Positions 1 through 7,637 of a stretch of 43,309 nucleotides of DNA are shown here, in pieces. The notes under the pieces were generated by a model. That model saw only the letters and a program-made list of their open reading frames with translations. It made no database searches and had not been told where the DNA came from. This DNA comes from an uncultured Gemmatimonadota bacterium (GTDB lineage Bacteria; Gemmatimonadota; Gemmatimonadetes; Longimicrobiales; Longimicrobiaceae). Each line of letters opens with the position of its first letter. Positions within the stretch are counted from its first letter, which is position 1. Location: positions 1 to 43,309 of the forward strand of contig CADCTW010000159.1 in assembly GCA_902805735.1 (NCBI GenBank). Reading direction: 5' to 3'. The position numbers and the translations under genes were made by a program.

Positions 1-2
1 TA

Positions 3-356
3 GAGCATCTTATCGCCATTCGGTGGGTGGAAGCGCTGGATGCGGATGACGCGGAGGTGCTGGGCTTCTGGCGCAGGGCCGTTGAATCGTACGGGGACGC
101 GGCGACCCCGCGCGTGAGCCGCACCGGCCAGTTCAAGCTCCTATACGATGCGGCACGGCAGGGAGTGGTTGCGTTCAACGCCGCCCACGGCTATCGCGCT
201 CTGGGCGCGGCGAATCACCACCAGCACACCTTTGCTGCGGGAATCGCGCTCGCGCCCGAGGCTTTGCAGAGTGCGATTGCCGGGATGCAGGTGCAGCGCG
301 GCGTGCGCCACGACCTGGAATACGCCGCGTACGATCCGTGTCGGATCAGCAGGTGA
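3..356 (+). CDS. Small HEPN-like protein, 5' end outside window
   Basis: The reading frame is open from base 3, so the true start probably lies upstream; GTG at 27 is the first possible internal start. About 118 residues are visible and appear alpha-helical. Near the C-terminus is an RGVRHDLEY segment (an R-x-x-RH arrangement followed by an acidic residue and Tyr). This recalls small HEPN-type proteins, whose RxxxxH-like motif is catalytic in RNases, but the match is from memory and weak. The stop codon overlaps a possible GTG start of a 42-codon ORF (GTGA at 353-356), suggesting translational coupling. It could also be an unrelated helical hypothetical protein. The frame is believable; the function is uncertain. 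Confidence 0.45.
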   Translation, partial: EHLIAIRWVEALDADDAEVLGFWRRAVESYGDAATPRVSRTGQFKLLYDAARQGVVAFNAAHGYRALGAANHHQHTFAAGIALAPEALQSAIAGMQVQRGVRHDLEYAAYDPCRISR

Positions 357-481
357 GCGACCTGCGGGAGGTTGTGTGTGCGCTTTTGAATGCGTTGGCT
401 GATGAGATCCGCCAGCTCCGCCCGGCGGTCAAGCAGCCGGTGAAGAAACTTCGCTGTTCCCATCAATCGCACCGCCCTTGA
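353..481 (+). CDS. Tiny 42-residue ORF overlapping the HEPN-like gene
   Basis: A GTG at 353 overlaps the preceding stop as GTGA and opens 42 codons ending in TGA at 479-481. The product begins MSDLREVVCALLNALADEIR. Its first half is a predicted amphipathic helix and its C-terminus is basic, with one Cys in each half. No family is recognised. The overlap is the kind seen for coupled small partners, but there is no clear Shine-Dalgarno sequence and chance cannot be excluded at this length. It ends 14 bases before the cobC-like start. Confidence 0.3.
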   Translation: MSDLREVVCALLNALADEIRQLRPAVKQPVKKLRCSHQSHRP

Positions 482-495
482 TCCGCGAAAACGCG

Positions 496-1107
496 ATGTA
501 CACCGAGCTTTACCTGATCCGCCACGGCGAGACGGACTGGAACCGCCGCAACCTGTACCAGGGCACGACCGACGTGCCGCTGAACGACACGGGGCGCGAG
601 CAGGCGGAGGCGCTGGCGGAGCGGCTGGCGGGGGTGGCGTTCGACGCGGCGTACACCTCGCCGCTGCGGCGCGCGGAGGACACGGCGCGCGCGGTGCTGG
701 GCGCGACGAGCGTGCCGCTGATGAGGGTGCGGGAGCTGATGGAGCTGTCGTACGGGCACTGGCAGGGGCGCTCGCCGGGGGCGGCCGAGCTGGAGCTGCA
801 GTGGCGCCAGGCGCCGTGGACGGTGCGCTTCCCCGGCGGCGAGTCGCTGGAGGACGTGCGCATGCGGGCCGCGGCGGCCGTCGGCGCCATCGTGGCCGCG
901 CACGGCGGCGAAAAGGTGCTCGTGTCCGGCCACGGGCACCTCAACCGCGTGCTCCTGATCCACCTGCTGGGGCGGCCGCGCGAGACCTTCTGGGAAATCG
1001 CCCAGCCCAACGGCGCCTGCTGGCGCCTGGAGATCGGCATCGACCCGGAAACCGGCCTCCGCCGGGCCACCGGCGAGCCCCTGAACGAATCGGCATCCGT
1101 TGACTGA
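496..1107 (+). CDS. cobC: Histidine phosphatase family protein, CobC-like (alpha-ribazole phosphatase candidate)
   Basis: This 203-residue protein belongs to the histidine phosphatase (phosphoglycerate mutase-like) superfamily. The phospho-accepting His lies in LIRHGETDWN at residues 7-16. The second catalytic His is in VSGHGHLNRV near residue 150, and an acid typical of the family lies in the ELMELSYGHWQG segment. An in-frame TTG occurs at 478, but ATG at 496 puts the RHG motif at the usual distance from the N-terminus. The C-terminus overlaps the next gene, a BluB-CobT fusion. In cobalamin synthesis, CobC removes the 5'-phosphate of alpha-ribazole phosphate made by CobT. The substrate is therefore inferred from context, since the fold also covers mutases and broad phosphatases. 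Confidence 0.75.
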   Translation: MYTELYLIRHGETDWNRRNLYQGTTDVPLNDTGREQAEALAERLAGVAFDAAYTSPLRRAEDTARAVLGATSVPLMRVRELMELSYGHWQGRSPGAAELELQWRQAPWTVRFPGGESLEDVRMRAAAAVGAIVAAHGGEKVLVSGHGHLNRVLLIHLLGRPRETFWEIAQPNGACWRLEIGIDPETGLRRATGEPLNESASVD

Positions 1108-2902
1108 CACACCCGTCCCGGGCGAGTTCGCGCCGCGGGCGAAGCAGGCCGTCTACGACGCCATCGCGCTGCGCCGCGACATCCGCAGCTTCCGGCCGGA
1201 CCCGGTGCCGGACGAGACGCTGCTGCGCATCCTGGGGGCGGCCCACCGGGCGGGCTCGGTGGGCTTCATGCAGCCGTGGGACTTCGTGGTGGTGCGCTCG
1301 GAGGCGCGCCGCGCGCGCATCTACGATCTCTTCCGCCGCGCCAACGACCACGCCGCCCGCCACTGGCGCGGCGACCGCGGCGAGAAGTACCTCGCGCTCA
1401 AGCTGCAGGGCGTGCTGGACGCGCCGCTCGGCATCTGCGTGACCTGCGACACGCGGCGCGGGGGGCCGCACGTGCTGGGGCGCGACAGCATCCGCGAGAC
1501 GGACGTGTACAGCACCTGCCTGGCCGTGCAGAACCTCTGGCTCGCCGCGCGCACCGAGGGGGTGGGCGTGGGCTGGGTCAGCATCGTGGACAACGACGAG
1601 CTCGCCGCCGAGCTGGGGTTGCCCGAGGGGGTGATCCCGGTCGCCTTCCTGTGCGTGGGGTATCCGGTGGAGTTCCCGGCCACCCCCATGCTGGAGGCCA
1701 CCGGCTGGCGCGACCGCGAAGAGCTCGCCCGCCTCGTCCACTTCGACGGCTGGGGCGGGGCGGGGGAGGGAGATCCCCTGCGCGCCCTGCTCGGATCGGC
1801 ACCGGCCGAGCCCGCGGCGGTGCCGGACGATGCGCCGGCCACCGTGGATGCGCTCGCCGCCAGCGTGCCCCCCGCCGCCCGCGACGTGGCGGAGCGGGTG
1901 CGCGCGCGGCTGGACGCGCTCAGCATGCCGCGCGGGAGCATGGGGCGCATCGAGGAGCTGGCGGTGCAGCTCGCGACCGTGCAGGGGCGCGACTTCCCCG
2001 TGGCGGAGCGGCGCGCGGTGCTCGTGTTCGCGGGGGACCACGGGGTGTGCGAGGAGGGGGTGAGCGCGTACCGGGCGGGGGTCACGGCGCGGCTCTGCTA
2101 CAACATGGTGGCGGGGGGCGGCGTGGTGAACGCGCTGGCCCGGCGGCAGGGGGTGGAGGTGTGCGTGGTGGATGTGGGGGTGGACCACGACTTCGGCGGG
2201 GCCACGGGGATCGTGCACGCCAAAGTCGCACGTGGCACCCGCAGCCTGGCCCGCGCCGACGCCATGACCCGCGCCCAGGCCGAGCAGGCGCTCCTCGCGG
2301 GGATGGACGCCGTGCGCGCGCTGGGCCCGTGCGATGTGCTGGCGCTGGGCGAGGTGGGAATCGGCAACACCACCTCCGCCGCGGCCCTCTTCGCCCTCCT
2401 CACCGGCAGCTCCGCGGACGACGCGGTGGGGCGCGGCACCGGCGTGGGCGACGCCACCCTGGCGCGCAAAGCCGACGCCGTGCGCCGCGCCGCCGAGCGC
2501 ACCCGCGGCGCGGAGCTGGACGCGCTGGGCAAGCTGGCCGCCGCGGGCGGCTACGAGATCGCCGCGCTGGCCGGCGCCGGCCTGGGCGCGGCGGCGCGGC
2601 GCATCCCGGTGGTGCTGGACGGCTTCATCACCGGCGTCGCGGCCATGGTGGCCGTGGAGCTGGCCCCCGCGGCCCGCGATTCCCTGGTCGCCTCGCACCT
2701 CTCCGCCGAGCGCGCGCACGCCGCCGTGCTGGACGCGCTGGGCCTGGATCCGCTCCTGCGGCTGGGCCTGCGCCTGGGCGAGGGCTCCGGCGCCCTGCTC
2801 GCCCTCCCGCTGGTGGAAGCGGCCTGCGCCCTCCTCCGCGACGTGCGCACCTTTCGCGAAGCGGGCATCGAGGAGCCGCTCGATCCCCGCGGGGTTGGCT
2901 GA
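1100..2902 (+). CDS. bluB-cobT: BluB-CobT fusion: 5,6-dimethylbenzimidazole synthase / DMB phosphoribosyltransferase
   Basis: The 600-residue product joins two cobalamin lower-ligand enzymes. Residues about 10-220 are a nitroreductase-fold BluB domain with RRDIRSFRPDPVPDE, the BluB-like SVGFMQPWDF segment and GVGVGWVSI; BluB converts reduced FMN to 5,6-dimethylbenzimidazole. Residues about 245-595 are CobT, with FAGDHGV near 310, GEVGIGNTT near 417 and the C-terminal TFREAGI segment, whose Glu (about residue 587) matches the catalytic base of CobT. CobT couples DMB to nicotinate mononucleotide. The two domains are joined by an Ala/Pro-rich linker. TTG at 1100 overlaps the end of the cobC-like gene by eight bases and gives a normal BluB N-terminus. 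Making DMB and activating it on one chain is an efficient arrangement. No cobalamin riboswitch was seen upstream. Confidence 0.92.
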   Translation: MTDTPVPGEFAPRAKQAVYDAIALRRDIRSFRPDPVPDETLLRILGAAHRAGSVGFMQPWDFVVVRSEARRARIYDLFRRANDHAARHWRGDRGEKYLALKLQGVLDAPLGICVTCDTRRGGPHVLGRDSIRETDVYSTCLAVQNLWLAARTEGVGVGWVSIVDNDELAAELGLPEGVIPVAFLCVGYPVEFPATPMLEATGWRDREELARLVHFDGWGGAGEGDPLRALLGSAPAEPAAVPDDAPATVDALAASVPPAARDVAERVRARLDALSMPRGSMGRIEELAVQLATVQGRDFPVAERRAVLVFAGDHGVCEEGVSAYRAGVTARLCYNMVAGGGVVNALARRQGVEVCVVDVGVDHDFGGATGIVHAKVARGTRSLARADAMTRAQAEQALLAGMDAVRALGPCDVLALGEVGIGNTTSAAALFALLTGSSADDAVGRGTGVGDATLARKADAVRRAAERTRGAELDALGKLAAAGGYEIAALAGAGLGAAARRIPVVLDGFITGVAAMVAVELAPAARDSLVASHLSAERAHAAVLDALGLDPLLRLGLRLGEGSGALLALPLVEAACALLRDVRTFREAGIEEPLDPRGVG

Positions 2903-2910
2903 ACAGAGGT

Positions 2911-2937
2911 CTCACACGGAGACACAGAGGCACAGAG
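2911..2937. repeat. CACAGAG repeat, single arm (copy a)
   Basis: One 27-base copy of the window-wide repeat (consensus start CTCACACAGAGACACAGAGG; here CTCACACGGAG...). It fills the 40-base gap between the convergent 3' ends of bluB-cobT and infA. No opposing arm is present. Confidence 0.85.
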
Positions 2938-2942
2938 GAGGA

Positions 2943-3161
2943 CTACTTGTGCCGGTAGGTGATCCGCCCGCGGGAAAGGTCGTACGGGGACATGCTGAGG
3001 GTGACGCGGTCTCCTTCCAGCACGCGGATCTTGTTCTTGGACATGCGGCCGGCGGCGTAGGCCAGCACCTGGTGGCCGTTCTCCAGCTTCACGCGGTAGT
3101 TGCGGTCGGGGAGCACTTCGGTGACCACTCCTTCCACCTCGAACCCTTCCTGCTTCGCCAT
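2943..3161 (-). CDS. infA: Translation initiation factor IF-1
   Basis: The 72-residue protein is exactly the normal IF-1 length and is a single S1-like OB-fold domain. It begins [19 protein letters not shown] and carries family features such as [19 protein letters not shown] near residues 23-41, [23 protein letters not shown] and the terminal ITYRHK. IF-1 binds the 30S A site with IF-2 and IF-3 during initiation. In many bacteria infA sits in the spc ribosomal operon; here it stands alone, convergent to the cobalamin fusion gene, as is common for dispersed infA copies. The call is firm. Confidence 0.98.
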   Translation of the reverse strand: MAKQEGFEVEGVVTEVLPDRNYRVKLENGHQVLAYAAGRMSKNKIRVLEGDRVTLSMSPYDLSRGRITYRHK

Positions 3162-3321
3162 TCAGCCTCCGATGGATGCGTTCGCCGGGCCCGATAAGCG
3201 TCGGCGCGCGGAGGCACCTTCCCCCGCGCGCCGACGCCTGGCCGTGCCGGGCCCCGGCGGGCCCGCACGCGTTTTCGGGGAATATAGCGCGCGCCCGCCG
3301 GGAAACAAGCGCGGCGCCCGC

Positions 3322-3486
3322 CTACGTTCCGGCGGGAACCGGCGCGGGGGTGGCCTGGCGCACGCGCACGCTGCCGTCGCTGCTCAGCAGGCTCATCAGC
3401 GCGACCCCCAGCAGCACCAGCGCGACCGCCCCGATCACCCACGGCCACACGTTGCTCCCCGCCCGCTCCACGTCGATCTCGGCCAT
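3322..3486 (-). CDS. 54-residue single-helix membrane protein
   Basis: This small ORF begins MAEIDVERAGSNVWPWVIGA and has one strongly hydrophobic segment at about residues 13-35 (WPWVIGAVALVLLGVALMSLL), followed by a short polar tail rich in Ala and Pro. A good ribosome-binding site (GGAGGAAACC directly before ATG) supports it as a real gene. It lies upstream of infA on the same strand, separated by about 160 bases. No family is recognised. The short acidic N-terminus before the helix and the basic residues after it do not settle orientation. Confidence 0.7.
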   Translation of the reverse strand: MAEIDVERAGSNVWPWVIGAVALVLLGVALMSLLSSDGSVRVRQATPAPVPAGT

Positions 3487-3577
3487 GGTTTCCTCCGCTG
3501 TTGCGGCGTTCCCGCGACTCTCCCAACCCGGCCGGAGCGTGCAATCTCCGCGCCCGAGGGTTAGACTCAACTGCTGT

Positions 3578-3604
3578 CTCACACAGAGGCACAGAGACAC
3601 AGAG
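3578..3604. repeat. CACAGAG repeat, single arm (copy b)
   Basis: A 27-base arm whose internal order is slightly permuted (ACACAGAGGCACAGAGACAC). Unlike most copies it lies 5' of a gene, ending eight bases before the glycosyltransferase ATG at 3613, so its AGAGAGAAG tail may form part of the translation start region. Confidence 0.8.
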
Positions 3605-3612
3605 AGAAGCGA

Positions 3613-4767
3613 ATGGAGACCGTGCTGTTCTGGATGGCCGCGGCGACGGCGTTTTTGTTCCTGGGGATGGTGGTGCTGCTGCTGCACGGGCGCAGCCGCA
3701 TGCGGCACCTGGGCGGCGTGGAGGCCCTCACGGAGGACGAGCTGCCGCGCGTCTCCATCGTGGTGGCGGCGCGGGACGAGGAGCGCAACATCCGGGAGGC
3801 GGTCGGGTCGATGCTCGCGCAGGACCTGCCGGGGCTGGAGCTGGTGGTGGTGGACGACCGCTCCACGGACCGCACGGGGCCCATCCTGGACGCGCTGGCG
3901 GCGGCCGACCCGCGGCTGCGCGTGGTGCACGTGCGCGAGCTGCCGCGGGGCTGGCTGGGGAAGACGCACGCGCTGGACCTGGGCGCGGCCGAGGCGAGCG
4001 GCGAGCTGATCCTGTTCACCGACGCGGACATCATGATGAAGCCGGACACCCTCCGGCGCGCGGCCAGCTTCGTCCAGCGCGAGCGGCTGGACCACCTGAC
4101 GATGGCGCCGCGCATCGACATGCCGGGCTTCCTGCTCAGCGCGTTCGGCGTCTTCTTCGGCATCTGCTTCCTCCTCTTCTCCCGCCCCTGGCAGGCGCGC
4201 AACCCGCGCTCCCGCAGCCACATCGGCATCGGCGCGTTCAACATGGTGCGCGCGGAGCCGTACCGGCGCATCGGCAGGCACCGCGCCATCGCCATGCGGC
4301 CGGACGACGACATGAAGCTGGGGAAGCTGGTGAAGAAGAACGGGCTGCGGCAGGACTTCCTGGTGGGCGTTGATCACGTTTCGGTGGAATGGTACCGCAC
4401 CCTGGGCGAGGCGGTGCACGGGCTGCGGAAGAACGGCTTCGCGGGCGTCGACTACCGCGTCTCCGTGGTCGTCTTCGCCACGCTCATGCAGCTCGCCACC
4501 TTCGTATTCCCCTTCCTCGCCATCTTCATCACCACCGGCCCCACGCGCCTCCTCTACGCCCTCACCGTCGCCATCATCCTGGGCATCTACGCCGGCGCCG
4601 CGCGCGAGCAGCGCTCGCCGGTCTGGGGCGGCATCCTCACCCCCGTCCTCAGCCTCCTCTTCATCACCGTGCTCTGGAACGCCACCCTCTACGCCCTGGT
4701 CCACCGCGGCATCGAGTGGCGCGGAACCCACTACCCCCTGGATGAACTGCGCGCGAACCGGGTGTGA
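3613..4767 (+). CDS. Family 2 glycosyltransferase, membrane-bound (HpnB/CrtQ type)
   Basis: The 384-residue protein starts with a membrane helix (residues 3-25), followed by a cytosolic GT-A domain. It has VSIVVAARDEERNIREAV near 47-64, VVVDDRSTDRTGP near 79-91 (nucleotide-sugar binding), LILFTDADIMMKPD near 131-144 (the DxD metal site) and the acceptor-side DDDMKLGKLVKKNG near 230. Three or so C-terminal helices follow (about 295-375). This layout matches lipid glycosyltransferases such as HpnB and the carotenoid enzyme CrtQ, and broadly ceramide-type GT2/GT21 enzymes. It lies about 430 bases upstream of the ceramide-type operon on the same strand, so a sphingolipid acceptor is possible but unproven. 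The sugar donor cannot be read from sequence. Confidence 0.85.
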   Translation: METVLFWMAAATAFLFLGMVVLLLHGRSRMRHLGGVEALTEDELPRVSIVVAARDEERNIREAVGSMLAQDLPGLELVVVDDRSTDRTGPILDALAAADPRLRVVHVRELPRGWLGKTHALDLGAAEASGELILFTDADIMMKPDTLRRAASFVQRERLDHLTMAPRIDMPGFLLSAFGVFFGICFLLFSRPWQARNPRSRSHIGIGAFNMVRAEPYRRIGRHRAIAMRPDDDMKLGKLVKKNGLRQDFLVGVDHVSVEWYRTLGEAVHGLRKNGFAGVDYRVSVVVFATLMQLATFVFPFLAIFITTGPTRLLYALTVAIILGIYAGAAREQRSPVWGGILTPVLSLLFITVLWNATLYALVHRGIEWRGTHYPLDELRANRV

Positions 4768-4783
4768 CGCGGTGCGACGGCTA

Positions 4784-4981
4784 GGGCCCTCACCCCCCCG
4801 ACCCCCGCTCTCCCGATAACGGGAGAGGGGGGCGCATCTTCCGTGTCCGCGCGATGGTCGGCGGCGTCGCGCCTGCAGTTGCGTGAACTGCGGCCCTCGA
4901 GGTCCGTGGGCGCGGCTCGATGGCCGGAGTGCGCCCCCCTCTCCCGTTATCGGGAGAGGGGGGTCGGGGGGGTGAGGGCCC
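4784..4981. repeat. 198-bp element with about 52-bp terminal inverted repeats (copy 1)
   Basis: The left end reads GGGCCCTCACCCCCCCGACC and continues through the palindrome CTCTCCCGATAACGGGAGAG to GGGGCGCA. The right end is the reverse complement over about 52 bases, with one obvious mismatch. Only about 95 bp lie between the arms and no ORF is credible. A diverged, longer relative is at 9520-9768. The structure suggests a MITE-like non-autonomous element or a large REP/BIME-type repeat. Confidence 0.8.
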
Positions 4982-5038
4982 CCCCTCTCCGCACGCCGCA
5001 GCCGCGTGCGCGCGCACCAGCGCACTTCGTTGCGGCGG

Positions 5039-5067
5039 TTGACTTTCCACCTGCTTTGGCCTACCTT
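5039..5067 (+). promoter_or_regulatory. Probable sigma-70 type promoter of the ceramide-type operon
   Basis: TTGACT (5039-5044), a 17-base spacer and TACCTT (5062-5067) lie about 130 bases upstream of the SDR gene ATG and downstream of the 198-bp repeat element. The -35 is close to consensus; the -10 keeps the TA...T pattern also seen upstream of the subtilase gene. Confidence 0.45.
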
Positions 5068-5197
5068 CCGGCGCATTTCCGAAGGCAGTCCGTGATGCCA
5101 GGGAGAGGATGGGGCGCACCTGCCCGATCCTCTTTTGTCATACCCAGGGCCGCAATCGTTGCGTTTCGCCCCGTACGTGAGCATCTTCCCGGCACCC

Positions 5198-6181
5198 ATG
5201 GATCGCATCGCGCTCATCACCGGGGCCACGGGCTTCGTGGGCGGCCACCTGGCCGGGCACCTGGCGGCGCAGGGGTGGAAGCTCCGCGCGCTGGTGCGCC
5301 CCACCAGCGACACGGCCCGCCTGCGCGCCCTGGGCGCCGAGCTCCGCACGGGCGATCTGGACGCCGTGGACGCCATCGCGGCGGCGGCGGACGGGGCCGA
5401 CACGGTGTTCCACCTGGCCGGCGCGACCACGGCCCCCTCCGAGGCGGCGTTCCGCCGCGCCAACGCAGAAGGGACCCGAAACGTGGTCGCCGGGGTATTG
5501 CGGGCCGGAAACCGCCCGCGGCGCCTGGTGTATGCAAGCTCCTTCGCGGCGTGCGGGCCCGCGGTGGACGGCCGCCCCCGCCGCGTGGAGGAAACACCCG
5601 CGCCCATCACGGCGTACGGGCGCAGCAAGCTGGCCGGCGAGACGGAAGCGCGCGCGGCCACGGGGGAGGGGGTGGAGGTGGTGGTGCTGCGCGTTCCGGC
5701 CGTGTACGGCCCCGGCGACCGTGCATCCTTTCTCCCCCTCTTCAAGCTGGTGAAGCGGCGGCTGGCCCCGCTCCCCGCGGGCCCCGAGCGGCGCGCCCAG
5801 CTCATCTACGTGGCGGACCTGGCGCGCGCCTTCGCGCGCGCGGCCGGCGTGGCACCCGGCACCTACGCGGTGGCCGCGCCGCGCGCCCACCCCTTCGCCG
5901 AGCTCCTGGGCGAGATCGCGGCGGCGGTGGGCACCCATCCCCTCCGCGTCCCCATCCCCCCGGCGCTCTTCCGCGCGGCGGGGACGGTGGCGGGGCGCTG
6001 GGGAGACCTGCTGGGCGGCGCGGGGGTCTTCAACCGTGAAAAGGCGGAGGAGGTGCTGGCCGAGGCATGGGAGTGCGACCTCTCCGGCTCGGAAGCCCTG
6101 CTCCCGCCCGACGAAGCGATGCCGCTGGGCCGTGGGACGGCCGAGACGGCGCGGTGGTACCGAACTCAGGGATGGCTTTGA
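5198..6181 (+). CDS. Extended SDR / NAD-dependent epimerase-like reductase (CerR candidate)
   Basis: This 327-residue protein is an extended short-chain dehydrogenase. The Rossmann motif GATGFVGGHLAG is at residues 9-20, the HLAGATT segment is near 75, and the catalytic Y140-x-x-x-K144 pair lies in AYGRSKLAGE. ATG at 5198 is chosen because it puts the dinucleotide motif at the usual distance from the N-terminus; in-frame codons reach back to 5135. Its stop overlaps the next ATG as TGATG, so it is translationally coupled to a serine palmitoyltransferase-like gene. In Caulobacter, CerR, an SDR annotated as an epimerase, reduces the 3-keto group in ceramide synthesis. That role is inferred from operon context, as sugar epimerases share the fold. 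Confidence 0.8.
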   Translation: MDRIALITGATGFVGGHLAGHLAAQGWKLRALVRPTSDTARLRALGAELRTGDLDAVDAIAAAADGADTVFHLAGATTAPSEAAFRRANAEGTRNVVAGVLRAGNRPRRLVYASSFAACGPAVDGRPRRVEETPAPITAYGRSKLAGETEARAATGEGVEVVVLRVPAVYGPGDRASFLPLFKLVKRRLAPLPAGPERRAQLIYVADLARAFARAAGVAPGTYAVAAPRAHPFAELLGEIAAAVGTHPLRVPIPPALFRAAGTVAGRWGDLLGGAGVFNREKAEEVLAEAWECDLSGSEALLPPDEAMPLGRGTAETARWYRTQGWL

Positions 6182-7404
6182 TGGCTACTGTGGCGACGAC
6201 GGCGACTACCACCCGGCGGACCTCGGACCTCTTCGACAAGTGCAGCCGCTACACCGCTGCACGGGAGATGATGGGGCGCGGCCTTTATCCGTACTTCCAG
6301 CCCATCGAGGCTTCGGAAGACACCGAGGTGGTGATCCGCGGCGAGCGCAAGATCATGGTGGGCTCCAACAACTACCTGGGGCTCACGCACGAGCCCTACG
6401 TGCTGGAGCGGGCGCGCGAAGCGCTCTACCGTTACGGCACCGGTTGCACGGGGAGCCGCTTCCTCAACGGCACGCTGGACCTGCACGAGGAGCTGGAGCA
6501 CCGCCTGGCCACCTTGATGGGCGCCGAGTCCGCCCTGGTGTTCAGCACGGGGTACCAGACCAACCTGGGCGTCATCTCCGCGCTGGTTACGCGCGGCAGC
6601 GTGGTGGTGCAGGACCGCCTGAACCACGCTTCGCTGGTGGACGGCGCGCAGCTCGCCGGCGGCGAGCTGGTGCGCTACCCCCACGGCGACCTCAAGGGGC
6701 TGCGCCGCGCGCTGGAGCGCAACGCCGGCGCCAACGGCATCCTGGTGGTGACGGACGGCGTGTTCTCCATGGAGGGGAACATCGTGGACCTCCCCCGCGT
6801 GGCCGAGGTGGCGGAGGAGTTCGGCGCGCGGCTGATGGTGGACGACGCGCACTCGGTGGGCGTGCTGGGGCCCAGCGGCGGCGGCACGGCCGAGCACTTC
6901 GGGATGCAGGACCGGGTGGACCTCACCATGGTCACCTTCTCCAAGTCGTTCGCCTCCATCGGCGGCGCGGTGGCGGGGCCGGAGAACGTGATCCACTACC
7001 TGCGCCACCACGCGCGCCCGCTGATCTTCAGCGCCAGCATGCCGCCCTCGGCCGTGGCCACGGTGCTGGCCTGCCTGGACGTGATGGAGCGCGAGCCGGA
7101 GCGCCGCGCGCGCCTGTGGGAGAACGCGGACTACCTGCGCAGCGGCCTGCGCTCGCTGGGCTTCGACACGGCGACCTCCGAGACGCCCATCATCCCCGTG
7201 GCGTCGGGGAACATCGAGAGCACCTTCGTCTTCTGGAAGGCGCTCTTCGACGGCGGCGTCTTCACCAACCCGGTGCTCCCGCCCGCCGTGCCCGAGCACG
7301 CGTGCCGCCTGCGCACCTCGGTGATGGCCACCCACACCACCGACCAGCTGGACTTCGTGCTGGACGCCTTTGCGCGCGTGGGGCGCCAGCTCGGCCTCCG
7401 CTGA
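6181..7404 (+). CDS. spt: Serine palmitoyltransferase-like alpha-oxoamine synthase
   Basis: This 407-residue PLP enzyme belongs to the alpha-oxoamine synthase family, which condenses an amino acid with an acyl thioester. The PLP Lys is K255 in TFSKSFASIGG. The ring-contacting DDAHSVG is at 221-227 and the cofactor-binding HASLVDG lies near 145. YGTGCTGSRFLNGTLDLHEE and the N-terminal GLYPYFQPIE-to-GSNNYLGL block resemble bacterial serine palmitoyltransferases more than BioF or Kbl. The product would be 3-ketosphinganine from serine and an acyl-CoA or acyl-ACP. ATG 6181 overlaps the upstream stop; a second in-frame ATG at 6172 is possible. No biotin or threonine-catabolism genes are nearby, and the flanking genes fit sphingolipid synthesis. 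Confidence 0.85.
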   Translation: MATVATTATTTRRTSDLFDKCSRYTAAREMMGRGLYPYFQPIEASEDTEVVIRGERKIMVGSNNYLGLTHEPYVLERAREALYRYGTGCTGSRFLNGTLDLHEELEHRLATLMGAESALVFSTGYQTNLGVISALVTRGSVVVQDRLNHASLVDGAQLAGGELVRYPHGDLKGLRRALERNAGANGILVVTDGVFSMEGNIVDLPRVAEVAEEFGARLMVDDAHSVGVLGPSGGGTAEHFGMQDRVDLTMVTFSKSFASIGGAVAGPENVIHYLRHHARPLIFSASMPPSAVATVLACLDVMEREPERRARLWENADYLRSGLRSLGFDTATSETPIIPVASGNIESTFVFWKALFDGGVFTNPVLPPAVPEHACRLRTSVMATHTTDQLDFVLDAFARVGRQLGLR

Positions 7405-7435
7405 GACCGTGGATCGGGGATGGCGCGCAGCCCGG

Positions 7436-7571
7436 CCAGGAGCGAATGAATTCGCCGCTGGACATGCGCGAAGACCGCCTTCGCGGTGTGTAGCCCGCCG
7501 CTCCGGCTCGCGGAAAACAGTGCCCGCAGGGCACTTCGCGTGGTTCCAGCGGCGAATTCATTCGCTCCTGG
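7436..7571. repeat. 136-bp element with perfect 27-bp inverted repeats
   Basis: The arm at 7436-7462 (CCAGGAGCGAATGAATTCGC...) is the exact reverse complement of 7545-7571. The 82-base interior has further small hairpins (CGCGAAG...CTTCGCG and GTGCCCGCAGGGCAC). The right arm begins within GTGGTTCCAGCGG, a string also found in the inverted-repeat element at 18283-18382, so the two appear related. It lies between the spt-like and GNAT-like genes, where it may act as an intra-operon stem. Confidence 0.85.
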
Positions 7572-7637
7572 TCCGCGTACCTCCGCGAGTGCCGCCGATC
7601 CTCCCGGATCGCGTGTGAGACTTCTTCCCGACTCCCC

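Noticed and set aside
941-2719. Long minus-strand open frame of 592 codons opposite the BluB-CobT gene
   Set aside because: It is a GC-driven shadow: rich in Arg, His and Ala, no recognisable domain, and fully antisense to a gene with intact motifs.
3322-5805. 827-codon minus-strand frame spanning several genes
   Set aside because: Only its last 54 codons look real (membrane peptide with a good ribosome-binding site). The rest is antisense to the glycosyltransferase and SDR genes.
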